From Nectonema munidae (taxonomy: Eukaryota; Nematomorpha; Nectonematoida; Nectonematidae): a stretch of 64,000 nt of DNA. Of the stretch, positions 1-12,298 are shown one piece after another (positions within the stretch are counted from its first letter, which is position 1; every line of letters starts with the position of its first letter). The notes beneath the pieces are model-generated. The model was not told where the DNA came from. It saw nothing but the letters and a program-made list of their open reading frames with translations, and searched no databases. Where the stretch lies: contig JAUIRK010000570.1 in assembly GCA_030549495.1 (NCBI GenBank), forward strand, positions 372,001 to 436,000. Direction: 5' to 3'. The translations under genes were made by a program, and so were the position numbers.

Positions 1-470
1 ACCAATTCAGTGAAGGCTAAAGTAGCCAGCAACGCTTTTTGGTTGACAAAGTAAAGATAGCAGTTCACGTTGGTCTCTATGCATTTCAGAATTCGCGATG
101 AGAATTGCTTGAAGAAGCCAGTTTGATTTACACAATCTAGTAAAATTCTTTCCTTTGATCTTTTTCAGTCAGTTCAACATTCAACTTTTATTCACTTAGT
201 ATTATCAGACAAAGCCTTGAAACATAGACCAGTCTCGTCTGTGTTGTAAATACCCATGCGAACATATCTAGAGACATCTGACAGCGTGAAAGTCCACAGT
301 AACACTATACCACAGATGGACAAGTTGATCTTCGAATATCAAGTTCATACAGTCGTTTCGAGCTTGTCACTTAACATAAATTTGCCTTCTCTTTTAGGAA
401 GATCGTGGCAAATCAAAGGTTCCTCAAAGGCAATCGCAAATACGAAATCTTTGGCTAAGTGCCACTGAGT
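1..470 (-). pseudogene. pogo/Tigger-type (CENPB-like) DDE transposase fragment
   Basis: Read on the minus strand, 254 down to 205 encodes MGIYNTDETGLCFKALSD. This matches the conserved block around the first catalytic Asp of pogo/Tigger transposases (family pattern N-x-DETGL-x5-P). Upstream, in another frame, comes a stretch like AKDFVFAIAFEEPLICHDL. Downstream is a degraded piece resembling the KGxKxxKxRxT region that normally follows the motif. The reading frame is interrupted by stops and shifts, and the element runs off the left edge, so neither terminal repeat nor the TA duplication can be checked. The motif match is seen directly; assignment to the pogo branch of Tc1/mariner follows from that motif. 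It is a dead copy. Confidence 0.62.
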
Positions 471-3291
471 TGATTTATTTTCATTGTAAATCTTTATAAT
501 TTTCCCTTTTTTTAGAAGGAATCTATTTTGGATTAGACATTTTGCGCAAGACTATTGTATCGCGCCTGTATAAATATTTTCACGAATCTGTCCTTTTTAC
601 ATACTAATCAGAAAACCTTTAAAATTCGTTTGGAGTCTGATATATATATATATATATAGTAACTCTTGATATTTATCGGATTACATAAAAAAAAAAATCA
701 TATATTAGATGTCATGCCCAAAGGTTATCTTTATGGCGTTAAGAAAACTAAGATGCTCGTCCCACAGCACAAACAACTATATTTAGATTGAATTGCGTTA
801 ATTGCGCTGACACAAATGATGAAGATCACAAACACGTGTGAAAATAACAGTGAGAGTGAAAACGGGCTTCGGGACCAGATAAAATCGCTCTGAGATAACG
901 AATAGAGAGATAGTGGATTGACTGAAAGTTTGAACAGCGTTAAAAGATAAAGAAGCAATCGGGAATGAGGAAAGTAGTTGCAACAGCGAGCTACCCATTT
1001 TGGAGAGCTCCTTGTTTCGAAGAAGTCTACTATAGATAAATATAAGATTCATGTAACTGCGCGGTAGACAAATTTAAAAATCATCAAAATAAATGATTTG
1101 ACTGAATTAATAAAGACCGATCTATAAAAAGATAGAATAATTTTGTTCCAATAAATATTTATTGAAAAAATGTGTGATAATGTTCATTTATTTTTAAATT
1201 TTTGCCAAATAATAAAGAAAATTTACAAATACTGTAGAATAGAAATTTTAGATTGCGATATACTTATTGCATCCAAATCTTACTCATTAAGCCATGATTG
1301 ACCACTTCTTATTTACCTTTAATATAAGCACGTATCTATTTTTCTTTCGTTCAGTTTTATCCCATTTGATTACAGAAAATAGCAGACAAGATAAAGTAAT
1401 TTTATACAAAAATTCCTTGAAATCCTCTGCATCACTTTAAACTCATGATGGGATGAATTTCAAAAAGACCTCATACGAATAGAAGGATAAATTAAATGAG
1501 GACAAAAAGCAACCAGATTGAGAAAAGCTTACTAAAAGAAGAAAAATTACCTCGTCATCATCATTATAATTATAACTAATCTTTATATCATTTTGATGAT
1601 GATACTTCTAAAGTAAAACAATGTCATTTTTGAAATGAAAAGATTAAAGAAAAACGAATACCTTCTAAAAATCAAAACAAAGAATATAATATAAATCATA
1701 GGGGAGAAGAATAACACTGTTAAGGTGAAAAAGTAGTATTGCGTAAGAGTTGTATATTGCGCTAAGCTAGATGCAAAAGGGGCATGGTTTTTGTGGAAAC
1801 GTTCATTTTTTTAATCTATGATAAAACTAGTTAAATAGAAATGAAAACTAGGAAGTTCGAAAAATAATTTAGGATATTGTATAAATGTTCTTATATTTTT
1901 GTTTTTTCTGAATAAAATTAGTGCTGATAATCAGCTAATGAGATTAAAACATGGCAATACCCACAGATTGATACATGCAGGCTAACAAAATATTTATCAA
2001 ACAGTGGTGGGAAGAGGTGTTAACTAGTTGCCCAACTGAAAACTTTGAAAGATCTAGTAAACACAAGTCAGGGGTCAATTCAAGAATGAGGATGTTATTT
2101 TCAAGGCATGTTTTGAAGATAGCCAATCTAAAACTAGTTTCAACCTCCTACGTCTCATCAGTTAGATCAGGGTCAAAATTTAGCAGGGGGAAAAGAAGCC
2201 GAACACTACTGGTTGAAACTATAATTGAGATTGCTGGCAAATTTTAAATCAAATGAAAGTTTCAATTCCGTATCATCCATTAACTCTACTTGCTATTATC
2301 CAAAGATAATTTTTTGAAAACAGAATTTATTCTATTTAAAATTTTATTTATGACGACACGATGCCTTGACAATAGAAGTAAGTATATTAAAAATCAATTA
2401 TGCTGAATTATTAAAATTTTTTCTAACAAACTCCAAGGCTACAAATGTTTCTACAGCGCATTTCGGATTTTTTCAAGTATACTTGGAGCGGAATAGAACT
2501 TTTATACGTACTAGGAATTGGATAGTTTGCCTCCTACCCCGCAACCCTGTCAATTACATATTGCTACCATATATATAGACACTTTATTGTATATTTGATT
2601 TGACATTTATTGTTGGAGCATTATAAATATATTACGAACGTATACATTATGCTGTTTATCCAGATATGCGATTTGATATTTATTCATTGAAGAAAACAAA
2701 ATCTTCACCTCCCATTAGCTTGCAAATAAAACATATTTTGCTCTGTATTTTATTTGATGTATATTAATGGCCGAAAACAACGTTGTAAAATTGTGCTACT
2801 TTTTTAAAATTAAACTTTTGATATAATACAAGTGGGATGAAAAAGGAGGAAAATCATTGTGTTTGCGAAAAGGAAGGAAAATTCGATTTCCTAATGACTT
2901 CCAGTTCTCGTGGTATTATATCGAAGTAGAGTTTAACGTCACCTCATCAAGCTTGCCCAAAAATTACCCTCATTTAATATATCTAAGAATATATCTGTTC
3001 TAGAGTATTCACATTTATTTCATAAATTTGACAAAAAAATTGTAAAAATTTAAATCTTAAGCATATGAAAAAAAGAATTAATTGAAGTAGACATTTTTCA
3101 ATAATGTAGAATTTTTTCACATTCTTTGCTCCTGAAATTTTGATTAGAGTGAAGTCCTCTTTCGTTTTAACTGAATTACAGGAGCTAACTATATTAAAAA
3201 ATTCTACATGACTAAAAATATCCACTTGAACGAATTCTTATGGATTTTTGAGTTAAATTTTGTGACATTTATGAGATGGTTAATTATTAGT
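471..3291. other. AT-rich DNA, no recognisable gene
   Basis: No coding exon or complete transposon is recognised here. A short (TA)n microsatellite lies at about 640-658. A 90-codon open frame at 1975-2247 (plus) matches nothing known to me and has no clear splice signals. This stretch lies downstream of the Eps15 EH3 exon, so the adaptor's coiled-coil exons would be expected here or further left. None could be identified. Confidence 0.5.
640..658. repeat. (TA)n microsatellite
   Basis: Nine alternating TA units in otherwise AT-rich DNA. Confidence 0.9.
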
Positions 3292-3295
3292 TTAA

Positions 3296-3425
3296 CCCAT
3301 TTAAGACCAAGCAAAGCAGACGATATCTAAAAAAACGCAGACGATTTATATTCAAAGTCATTGAAAAAAGAAGACGAAGATGAAATTACTTATGTTCCAA
3401 AATAGGAACATTGGTCGTAAATCGG
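3296..3425. mobile_element. piggyBac-type MITE, degenerate copy
   Basis: Begins CCCATTTAAGACCAAGC directly after TTAA (3292-3295). It ends with GGAACATTGGTCGTAAATCGG-like sequence, but the right TTAA is lost. It is collinear with the intact copy at 19279-19407, with about eight differences over about 130 bp. Near the right end is the palindrome ATGTTCC-aaaata-GGAACAT, also seen in the piggyBac-related DNA at 44470 and 52580. It has no coding capacity and probably depended on a piggyBac transposase in trans. Confidence 0.75.
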
Positions 3426-3429
3426 AGCT

Positions 3430-4015
3430 ACTTTTTTTAGTGACAATCAGTTCTCACTTACAATACACAACGAAATTACTTCTCAAAACACACTGCCTTG
3501 CTTTTTAAAATGCAGTATGAATACAAATTTGAATAACTCCAAAAATCTCTAAAAATGTCAATAAAAAGTCACAAGGTAGGAAGGTTTTAACATTTGAGAC
3601 ATTGGTTTTTAAAAATAATACTATATGAAATAATTAGAATGAGAAGAATGAGGTTTAATGGCTTGAACAACAAAAATCGAAACCTTTTTATCCGTATACT
3701 TATTTATTGTATTTTACATGGTTTTAAAAATCGAGCTCCATTATATGGAGTTTTTATTTCAGTAAAATTCATATTTATCAGTATAAGATAAGCGTGACAG
3801 GAATTATACACGACTTTATTAAAATTTGGATATAATTCTGTAAAAAGGTATAAATAAATAGATGAAGGATAGAAATACAAAATATTTAGGTCATTGCGAC
3901 GTTCTTCACTTGTAAAAATTAACAGTATATAGAGCGTTTGGGCGAAGGTTAATTATTATTTTATCCACGCCTCAACATATAGACAAGTGATGGGATTAAA
4001 ACTAATAATAAAAAC
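3430..4015. other. AT-rich DNA without a recognised feature
   Basis: The open frame at 3594-3791 is low complexity and resembles no known protein. The stretch lies in the Eps15 intron downstream of the EH3 exon. Confidence 0.5.
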
Positions 4016-4019
4016 TTAC

Positions 4020-4170
4020 GATTGGTGTATGAGAAGATAATTTCAAAAGTTCGGGCGTGTAATTTGGAGGTGGATCGATGCAATGCTTAACTTTTTGCTG
4101 AATCAAAAAGCAGGCTAAGCGAAAATGTTCTTTGTTCAAAAAGCCTGATTTCCAAGAATCGCATAAATCC
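4020..4170 (-). CDS. EPS15: Eps15-like endocytic adaptor, exon encoding C-terminal half of EH domain 3
   Basis: The minus strand shows an acceptor (TTTTTTCACGAATAG) and a strong donor (GTAAGT at 4019-4014). The 151-nt exon starts in phase 2: its first G completes the Trp codon begun at the end of the 12102 exon, restoring GHIW+DLCDSWKSGF. It continues FLNKEHFRLACFLIQQK and then CIDPPPNYTPELL. Vertebrate and fly Eps15 have the same order after EH3 (IWSLCD..., ALAFHLI, then IDPPHVLTPEM), which favours Eps15 over intersectin. The second EF loop of this EH (DSWKSGFLNKEH) lacks the usual calcium ligands, as in human EH3. The adaptor works in clathrin-coated pit formation by binding NPF peptides. 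The gene continues to the left; later exons were not found. Confidence 0.85.
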
Positions 4171-4672
4171 CTATTCGTGAAAAAATAGCTTCTTTCAGAT
4201 ACATCTGTTTTAAATATATAAAGCACTCCATCTTTACTTAAGGAATATTATGCCTAACATTGAGAAGCATTATAGTGGACTTTTAGAACACGTTACCATT
4301 TTATGTTATGATATACAATTGTATTTTTAAATACTTTCATAATTATATCTATTAATGCATTTTTGTTATACTATGAAGGGATGCAAAAAGTAGTAGACGA
4401 AAGAAAACTTTGAAAGAAGCTGTGAATAAGGATATTAAAATGTTACCGTTAAACAACGAAGATTATTGAGTAAGAAAAATTGAGAAGAAAAATACCAAAA
4501 ACCACAGAAAGATTAAGAAGTTCTATCAAAGCAAAATAATGCAATAATATAGATCAGGGGTCACCAAACTACGGCCCGCGGGCCGGATCCGGCCCGCGAC
4601 GTCAGATCATCAGGCCCGCCGACGATACTTAAATTTGCTTGATAAAACGTATGAAACATGATATGTTGTGAG

Positions 4673-5303
4673 TGAAACCTGTCAACAACGGTCCCTCTTA
4701 ACAACGACTTCCTTTTAGCAACGACTTAAATTCAAGTTAATAAACAACTCTACCGTGTTTTGATATAACTTTTACCTCTTAAATGCGACACTGCTTGATG
4801 CGACATACGACCGTAATTTAAATTTTTTAAAAAGTTTACTTTTTATTTTCATTTTCCCTTTTTGCAACTTTTAAAATTGCGTTTTCATGTATTTTTCCTT
4901 TGTTTTTAAACAAATTTTATTGCAAGGACAAAAAAATATTTCTTGTAATTAAAACGTTCAACAAAACAGATTATTTAATGAAAGTTGTGAGAATTTTGTT
5001 TTGAAATCTCTTTTTCTTTGTCTTATTTATTAAAAAATATTTTTTTGTAAATACTAGAGTAAAAAATTATATTAACTTTTAAGAACGCCTTAATTTGTAT
5101 TTTTTTATATAATAAATTTGATAAATAATATTCAACACGTGTGCTTGATTAAAAATAATTTTTAAAATTTTTTGTTTTTTTGTGTATAAAAATTAAGATT
5201 ATTTATTTACCTGTTTAAAAAATTAAGATTATTATTACTACCTGTGAGTTCGACCGAGATTATCTGCAGAAAACATAGGTCGTATATAAAAGGTTTTACT
5301 GTA
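4673..5303. mobile_element. Probable pogo/Tigger-like MITE nested in the hAT
   Basis: The left end reads GAGTGAAACCTGTCAACAAC; the inverse of the right end reads CAGTAAAACCTTTTATATAC. Both resemble the CAGTnAAACCT termini of pogo/Tigger elements. The right end is followed by TA, but the left TA is not clear. The interior is AT-rich and non-coding, with repeated ACGAC/ACGACC segments near the ends typical of such MITEs. It sits upstream of the hAT transposase start. Confidence 0.42.
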
Positions 5304-5342
5304 TAATTTAAATTTAAATATTAAGTTTAGAATATTATCGTT

Positions 5343-7140
5343 ATGGCTACTAAGAAAAGAAAAGTAGACGCGAGTGTCGTGCTTTCAATGAAGAAGGGGA
5401 GTAAAGTACTTCTTTGTAGAAACGAAGGACCAGAAAGCTACTTGCGTGGTATGCAGCGAAAGTATTGCCGTTCTGAAAGAGTACAATCTTCGGCGTCACT
5501 ATGAAACAAAACATATATCAAAGTATTCAATGTTTTCTGGAAAGTTACGCTCTGAGAAATATGAGTCCATGAAACGTAGTTTAGAAACTCAAAGAAATCT
5601 CTTCAGGAGAAAGTTTACTGAAAATGAATCCGTCACTCATACAAGTTACAAAATAGTGCATAAGATGGCAGAGCGAGGAAAACCGTTTACTGATGGCAAC
5701 TTCATCAAAGGTGCATGATGGAAGCAGCAAATGACTTGTGTCCTGAGAAAGCCAATTTGTTTGGAGGTATCAGCCTTCGGCAAGTTCAGTTGTGCGGAGA
5801 ACAGAAGAACTTGGAGAGAACATAGTGCTACAGATACACGAGAAAGCTAGGAACTTCTTGTGGTATTCTCTTGCGATAGACGAGTCTACTGATCTCTCGA
5901 GTACGTCACAACTTCTCGTGTTCATTCGTGGTGTCACTTTAGACTTTCAGATAACGGAAGAGTTGGCATCCGTTTGTAGCATGCATGGAACAACAACTGG
6001 AAAAGACATTTTCACGGAAGTGCAGAAAACTTTGCAAGACTATAACCTTCAGTGGAATCAGCCCGAGGTGTTACAGTTGATGGAGGAAAAAACATGGCTG
6101 GAGTGAAAAGGGTCTGGTGGGGCAGATCAGGACTCATTTAGAAGATTTGCGAATTCGGGCGCTCTGTTCATACACTGCATCATACATCAACAAGCACTCT
6201 GTGGGAAAACCTTAGATATTTCTTGTGTACTGAAACCAGTCCTTTCTGCTGTGAACTTCATTCGGGGACATGCACTCAATCACCGTCAGTTCCAGGTTTT
6301 TCTTGAAGAAATTGATTCTGATTTCTGTGACTTGCCTTATACACAACAGTGAGGTGGCTCAGCTGCGGTAAAGTCTTGTTTCGTTTTTTTAAGCTTCGAA
6401 ACGAAATAGATGTTTTTCTCACCGAAAAAGATAGAGCTGATCCACAGCGTCAGATCCTACCTGGCTGTCAAAGTTGGCATTTTTGGTCGACATCACATCC
6501 CACATGAATGAACTGAACCTGAAACTTCAGGGAAAAGATAACCTTATCTGTGATCTCTACAGAATCATCAAAGGATTTCGGAGAAAGCTGTCATTGTTTG
6601 AAGCACAACTGGAAGGAGAAAACTTCTCTCATTTTCACTGTTTCAAAGAGTTTTAGCTACAGTCGCTGAAGATGTCAACCTCGATTTTCCGAAAAAGATT
6701 ATTCGTGACTTGAATAAGCATTTTTTGGAGAGTTCTCAGATCTTAAAAGAATTGAGAGTCATATTCTTCTGTTCCAGAATCCGTTTGGTTGTAACCTTGA
6801 CGATGTGTCAGTTGAACTACAGTTGGAGCTCATTGATTTTCACGCAAATGATTTGCTGAAAGAGAAGCACAGAGAAGGAAAACTTGTTGAATTTTACCGC
6901 TGCTTACCTGATGCTGAGTTTCCGAAATTGAAGAAATTTGCCGCTGGTATGGCATCAGTGTTTGGAACAACTTATGTCTGTGAGCAAACATTTTCAAAAA
7001 TGAAGTATGTAAAGTCAACATATCGAACGAGATTGACTGATGAACATTTGAAAGCAATTCTATTGATTGGATGCAGCAATTTCAAACCAAACATTGTTGA
7101 TATATTAAAAGCCAAACATCAGTTTCACAAGTCTCACTAA
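5343..7140 (+). pseudogene. hAT transposase remnant with BED-type finger
   Basis: The likely start is the ATG at 5343 (MATKKRKVDASV). After a frame shift comes a BED-like finger (CVVCSES...NLRRHYETKH, about 5438-5503), then AERGKPFTDGNFI and a central block LAIDESTDLSSTSQLL (about 5865-5920). At the C-terminus is the hAT dimerisation region, with TYVCEQTFSKMKYVKSTYR (about 6970-7026). The order and motifs match the Charlie8-derived part of GTF2IRD2 and related ZBED-type transposases. Several frameshifts and stops break the frame, so it cannot make transposase. The last frame ends with a stop at 7138-7140. Confidence 0.85.
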
Positions 7141-7455
7141 CCTTTTTTGCTGCTTAGTTTGTGATATTCGAACATGTGCACACTATGTCTGATGTAGCTA
7201 CCTTTTTGCTAACGTTGCCTTCTTTGATAACTTTTTAGTAAATAAATATGTTGGTTGTCTTTGTTTTTTTTCTGCATCTCACGCCACTCACCCATAATTA
7301 ACATGGAATGCTAAACTAAGTTTGTAATCTTTTTTCTACTAGAGCTTTCTTTCTGGCTTGCAAGTATTGTACAGAATGATTATGCGGCCCGCACCCGCCA
7401 TTCTTTCAGTTATCCGGCCCTCTAAGAAAAAAGTTTGGTGACCCCTGATATAGAT

Positions 7456-9139
7456 GATGAATTACCATATGTTAAATTAAAAATGAATACCATCATAATG
7501 AAAATAACAAAATTTGCTCCTAGATCCCTTTCCCGTCTTTGAAGTCACGCATCTTCTCAATACAAAATTATTTTTTATAAGACGATAAGTTATGTAGAAT
7601 ACATGATTCTCTATTTTCTTTCTCTCTTTATAAAAATGCTATTTGTCATAGATAAAATTAAAAAAAATCTTGTTCAAAAACACGATTTTTGCTTAGAAGT
7701 CCATATTTTTCAAACAATACTATTAAGGATAACTGACAAAAGCTCAAAATATAATTGAAACAAACATTTATTTTATAAACTTTAATTAACAAATTCTGAT
7801 ATGTTCCTACTCGTTCTAAAAATACTTTTAAAGTAACCTTTTTCCAAGAAATAATAGTAAATAAAAAATTTGCTACTAATTTATTCCTGAGAATGGTACA
7901 AATTTGATTTTAAGCTTAACGCTACTCCAGGTAACATAAATTTACTGTAAAATATCAGCAATTTACTCTTAAGTGGTTTAAATTTAATTACAGATAAAGC
8001 TTGTTATCTAGAAGTTCCAGGGACTTATAATAATACTTCGAGAACCGAATTACAATAAATTTTTGAAAAAATCTATTTTTCATCTAAAAATGACTAATGT
8101 TGAAATAAACCAAAATATCAACTATTTTTGAAAAAATGAATGCAAAAATGAAATTAGCAAAACTCAAAAAATAATATTAAAAAAATTGAAAATAAAATAA
8201 ATCACATAGAAAAATAATCATCAATTAATTTCTGCTTTTTATAAAAATTACGTAATATGAATTATTCAATTATGTTTAAATAAAAAAAAAATTCACTTTG
8301 CTCTGAGCCTGCATAAATTCTCTCAACTTTTCACAATGTTCATGGGTTGATTTCACAGATGGTGCTTTTGTAAGTTGAATTAAATTTGGGAAAAGAATAT
8401 TATTTGCAATATTTTATACTGTCTTCACCAGATAGAAATTCAAATCTTTCATCAACTTATTTGTTTCCAAAAACTCCCCTGAGTTCCAGAAAAAACAACT
8501 CGAATAGATTTTGCTCTTTATTCAAACTCTACTAAAGAAATGTCTCATCATCAATCAAGAGTATTACTTTCATTGTTTGTTGGAAAATGGGCATGCTTAA
8601 AACAGTTGGCAATGGTGGGTGAATTAACAGGCGGCCCAAGTGTGATTGATGATGTGTAATGTTTGTAACACAGAAATCCTATATTCTGTAGCACTTGTAT
8701 CGATTCATATAATTAATTCTTCAATAATTTGTCATCTGTACTTTTCTTTGAATTTTTTATAATACCTTGATCCATTGGTTGGGTGTGAGCTAATAAAGAA
8801 AGGATAGATATAGTACGATACAAAATTTCATAGACAGAAAAAAACAATAACTACAAGTTTGATTCAAGTGTTGAAACATAGATGTTGACATTAAACACAT
8901 TTTAAATCACTTCGAGTGAAAGAAAGAATTTTAGTAGTTTTGCAAATCTTTCATTATTTCTCAAATCCTCACCAGGTTAGATACCTGAGACATTCCCTCA
9001 TATACTGTCTATCTACCAATAACAACAGAAGTATAAAGACATGAGACAACCCGTCATAGTTTTAAGTAACGATAACTCATTTTATACGGGCATTTATCTG
9101 TGTATATGATTTGAAGTATAAAAAAGAGAGCTATCTTTG
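7456..9139. other. AT-rich intronic DNA, nothing recognised
   Basis: No exon, transposon end or tandem repeat could be supported. A slightly GC-richer patch at about 8600-8660 has no open frame of interest. Confidence 0.5.
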
Positions 9140-11335
9140 TTTACTTTTTTAAGAAAATTTTCTGTAATTTTGTGAGTTTTTGTTGTTGGCCTCCTCTGGG
9201 AGATATCTTGTTATCACCATACCAATCGCGACCGAGATGATTTGTTTGTAGGTCGGATTAGGCATGCTGCTCATGTAAGTGTTGAATAATATAGGGGAGA
9301 GGAAGCTCTCTTTGGATATTCTTGTTCGTGTATGGCGTGACAGTGAGAGGGTAGTGTTATGTTTTGCATAAGTGTTTCTGCCGAGTAGATAGTTGGCTAA
9401 AAATCTGGCATATTGAGGGTTAATGTTAGTTTTGTGGATGATTTTGTGTATGCGAAGATGGATATCAAGTATGTCAAAGGCGTTGCTTCGATCTAGTGTT
9501 GTTGTGATAGTGCCGTGCAAGGGCAATAATGTTGTTAATAGATTCAAGGGCTGTTGTAGTAGAATGCACTTTTTTAAATCGATGTTGATATGTGGTGTTA
9601 GGTATGTAAGCTTCTATGTTATGAAGAATGTTTTTTCTAAGGTTTTGGCTAAAGGCGATGAGAGAGAAATTGGTCTATAGGAAAAGCTAAGGTTTTTGTT
9701 TTTGTGTGGTTTAAGGATGGGTAATATATTAGATGTTTGTGCAGTTTGTGGTGCTGTATTGGTTAACTGTTTATTGAAAGTGTTTGCGATGTCTGTTTTT
9801 CATTTTGATTGTGTTATTAACTGAAATAGTTCTATTTGTGTCTGTGTAGATTTTCTTGCCCTGGAGGTTTTTGATGGTGTTCTAGTATGTGCGTATGTTG
9901 TATTTGTGAGACCAGTTTTTGTTAAGTCTTCTTTCCAGAGTGAGAGTTTATACGTTTTGATTTGAATTGATATTTGTTTGTTAGGTTCATCTATGCGAGG
10001 ATATAATGGATTGTTTTCTAATTTCGTTTATGAGTGATCTAATTTTTTCCGGTAACGGTTGGTGAGAGCTGTGTGCAGTGACGTTTCCTTTACGAATGTG
10101 GAGTTTGCCTGCCTGTAACATGAGGTCTATGAGAGTTTTGATTAGTGTGTGTACGTTGTTTGTATGTAATAAATCAAGTTCAAGATTACTCATATTGGTT
10201 TTGTAAGATAAGAATGAGGGGCGTTGGCTTTTTTTAAATTTATCTAGGTTCTGGTTTGTATGTGATATTTTAAAATTTTGGGTGCATGGGAATGTGGTCT
10301 GACGATAGTAAGTTCTGAGTTTTCCAAGTGGTGTCATTTAGTAGATGTGTTAGGATAGAAGAAATGTCTGATGATGTCGGTTGTTTAAATTCTGTGCTTG
10401 ACTCATTTGTTGGAATTCTGGTGTGTGCCTGCGTTAATTATTATAGAATGTGAGTTATGCATGATGTTTTGGATAATTTCGCCCCTGTTGTCTGTGTGGG
10501 AGAAAGCCATTCTGTTGAATGTGCATTGATGTGCCCGGTTAGAATTGGTTTTTGCGCTTAATAAGGTGTGTGAAAAAGTTTTGAATTCGGATGTTTTTGG
10601 GTGGAATGTAAAAGTTAGCTATGTGATATGGGTTGTTATTTAGTATAACTTGAAAGATTTGATGTTCTATGAATGTGTTTTAGGTTCCGACGTGAGTTGT
10701 GTAGTTCGTGTTTTCGTAAATGTATGATATTAAGCCTACACCTGTTGAATTGCTATTTTAGTCGTTTCTGAGGGGTGTGCAATGTGGAATGCTCGGAGGT
10801 TTACTGTTTGTCAAGCTTGGCTTCTTCATGATTTTGTTTGAGATGCAGTTAATATTAATTTGCAATATTTTGAATATACTTGAATTCTGTTTTTGTGTGG
10901 TGAGTAGTAGGATTGAAGTATGGTGGAGATTTGTGGTGGTGAAAGGGTTTCTTGATTTTTGGATGACGGGTTTAGAGTTGTAGGTTAAACATGTTGTGTG
11001 GTGTGGATTATTGCGAAAATTGTTCTGAGACGATGAGAACGTGTGAAAGTGATTTGTGCAAGTCGAATTAGTGTTTTAAGATATGAGAAGTATGTTTGAG
11101 CATTTAAGATGAATCCAGTGCGTGGATGTATGCATTTGTTGCAAATTGAACAGACTCCCACCAAGAGAATTAGCCAAGATAGAAAGGGGGTCTGATGAAA
11201 TCGGGCCCAATCAAAAAAACAGCTCTGGTTGCTGAACCTGCAAACTGAGATATTGCTGTCGAGATTTGCATCTTTGAAGTCTAGATGTTCTTTTAAACCA
11301 CGTGAAGGCCTCGACTTTTGGAACATGTGTATTAT
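9140..11335 (-). mobile_element. Non-LTR retrotransposon (LINE) with APE endonuclease and RT, truncated
   Basis: Read on the minus strand from 11335 to 9140. The 5' part (11326-10985) encodes CSICNKCIHPRTG-like sequence of unclear type. About 10560-10300 has an endonuclease stretch resembling NAHSTEWLSPTQT and ending SSDHIPMHP, as in APE-type endonucleases (family GDFNAHH...SDHxPI). RT follows at about 9750-9150: ILPILKPHKNKNLSFSYRP, then ALDRSNAFDILD, FLSPILFNTYMSSMPNP. These are in several frames separated by stops. The RT ends within the catalytic region near 9145, so RNase H or 3' parts are absent. It is Jockey/I-group-like, with exact clade uncertain. Strong A+C richness of the coding strand makes it stand out. 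Confidence 0.82.
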
Positions 11336-11356
11336 ATCTTAGGGTAAAGAAGTGGA

Positions 11357-11605
11357 AGCTTGTGAATTTTAAGAAATAGAATTTTTTTTATATTGTTCTC
11401 TCCTGCAATTTAGTTAAAACCACAAGAACTTTACTCATATGTACTTAAATTTAAATTAATAGCACGTAACTTATTATCGCCTTTTTTGAGTTATGGCAGA
11501 CAAGAAAAAGAAAAAATTTCAATTTTTTAAAATGCATTAGTTCTTGTTCTTGATATATACTAGTAGTACGTATATAGTACGTATGCTTCATATACTTTCC
11601 AGGAT
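11357..11605. repeat. Dispersed repeat, longer copy of a segment inside the hAT MITE at 14074
   Basis: The block GTGAATTTTAAGAAATAGAA... through TTTACTCA, and then AGTACGTATATAGTACGTAT...CCAGGATATTTT, recurs at about 14317-14438. In the second copy the middle (about 130 bp) is missing. It abuts the 5' edge of the LINE at 11335. Confidence 0.8.
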
Positions 11606-11869
11606 ATTTTTTCCGTTTCCTTTTTTTAAAAAAAATAAATAATTTTTTTTTTAAATATAAAAAAGTTAATGCGTAGTACTCTGTGAATGTAGTTCTGATG
11701 AGACTACAATATGCATGGGTGTTAGATTGTTAATGTTTGTTTGTCAATCATACATACAATCTCTTTATATTTGTTAGAGTACCTTTTTATTATAAAAAAA
11801 AGGCCATATACATGAAATACAAGAAACTTCAAATAGATCCGAAGTGATTTTAGCAAATTTAAGATTTAG

Positions 11870-11985
11870 CCCTTTCACGCGGGATTGCATTTCTGAAATT
11901 AATCATCTGATGAACTCTTATATAACTAATAGAAGACGATTTTTATTTTATGGGATATTGGTGTGTCCCATTGTGTCTTAAAGGG
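11870..11985. mobile_element. Possible TTAA-type MITE with GGGATA/TGTCCC palindrome
   Basis: The left end CCCTTTCACGCGGG follows TTAG. The inverse of the right end is CCCTTTAAGACACAATGG, and the right end is followed by TTTTAA. An inner near-palindrome (ATGGGATATTGGTGTGTCCCAT) lies beside the right end. A related segment occurs at about 61380-61455 in the opposite direction (CACAATGGGACATCC..TGTCCCATAAAATGAAGATCGTCT-like). The terminal CCC/TTAA arrangement resembles piggyBac-type MITEs, but the TTAA duplication is imperfect. Confidence 0.4.
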
Positions 11986-12101
11986 TTTTAAAGAGATTAG
12001 CCTAAAATTTAATTTCTTAGATAGCCGTTTAAATGACTGCAACAGTAAAGAAAACACTCAATATATTTATCAGAAATAATATATTTTTAAGAATAAGGTA
12101 C

Positions 12102-12298
12102 CATATATGGCCAAGAAGATTAGAGGAGAGGCCTGAAGCTAAAAAGATATTTCTACAAGTCAAACCATCCAACAAACCATCTTTATCAGTATCAAGTAAA
12201 TCAAAGGCGTTTTCGCATAAAGAAAGGCTGGAATTGATAATAGAAAATTGTGCAAAGAACTTTTCCACATTGTCGTAGGTTTCAGTTGGCTTGTTACT
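12102..12298 (-). CDS. EPS15: Eps15-like adaptor, exon encoding N-terminal part of EH domain 3
   Basis: Translation on the minus strand gives KPTETYDNVEKFFAQF, then FDLLDTDKDGLLDGLT and FLASGLSSNLLGHIW. The conserved EH features are the first EF-like loop, the SGL-x4-LGHIW helix and the Trp that lines the NPF pocket. The exon ends TG before a GT donor at 12101. The acceptor is ambiguous: TTTTTGTAG gives a start at 12298, while the AG two bases on gives 12296. The latter fits the phase left by the 15110-15240 exon. It compares best with Eps15 EH3 (DTDKDGFVSGLEVREIF, LLAHIW). Together with the 4020-4170 exon it makes a full EH domain. Confidence 0.87.

Larger units (their letters stand above)
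4555..7447 (+). mobile_element. hAT transposon, full length but dead (GTF2IRD2/Charlie8-like)
   Basis: Termini are CAGGGGTCACCAAACT and its exact inverse AGTTTGGTGACCCCTG. The flanking 8-bp duplication is ATATAGAT (4547-4554 and 7448-7455). Length is 2,893 bp. Transposase remnants lie on the plus strand at 5343-7140. The left part carries a nested pogo-like MITE at about 4673-5303. The intact termini and exact duplication indicate a single insertion without later end loss. Confidence 0.93.
4171..12101 (-). other. Large Eps15 intron (about 7.9 kb) filled with transposons
   Basis: This is the interval between the two halves of EH domain 3. It is defined by the TG|GT donor at 12102/12101 and the acceptor at 4171. 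It contains the hAT element 4555-7447, the minus-strand LINE 9140-11335, and the short TTAA-type repeat 11870-11985. The remaining parts, including 7456-9140 and 11340-11870, are AT-rich with no recognised feature. Confidence 0.75.

Noticed and set aside
1975-2247. 90-codon open frame on plus strand
   Set aside because: No family motif, no splice context, and frames of this length are expected by chance in a 64-kb window.
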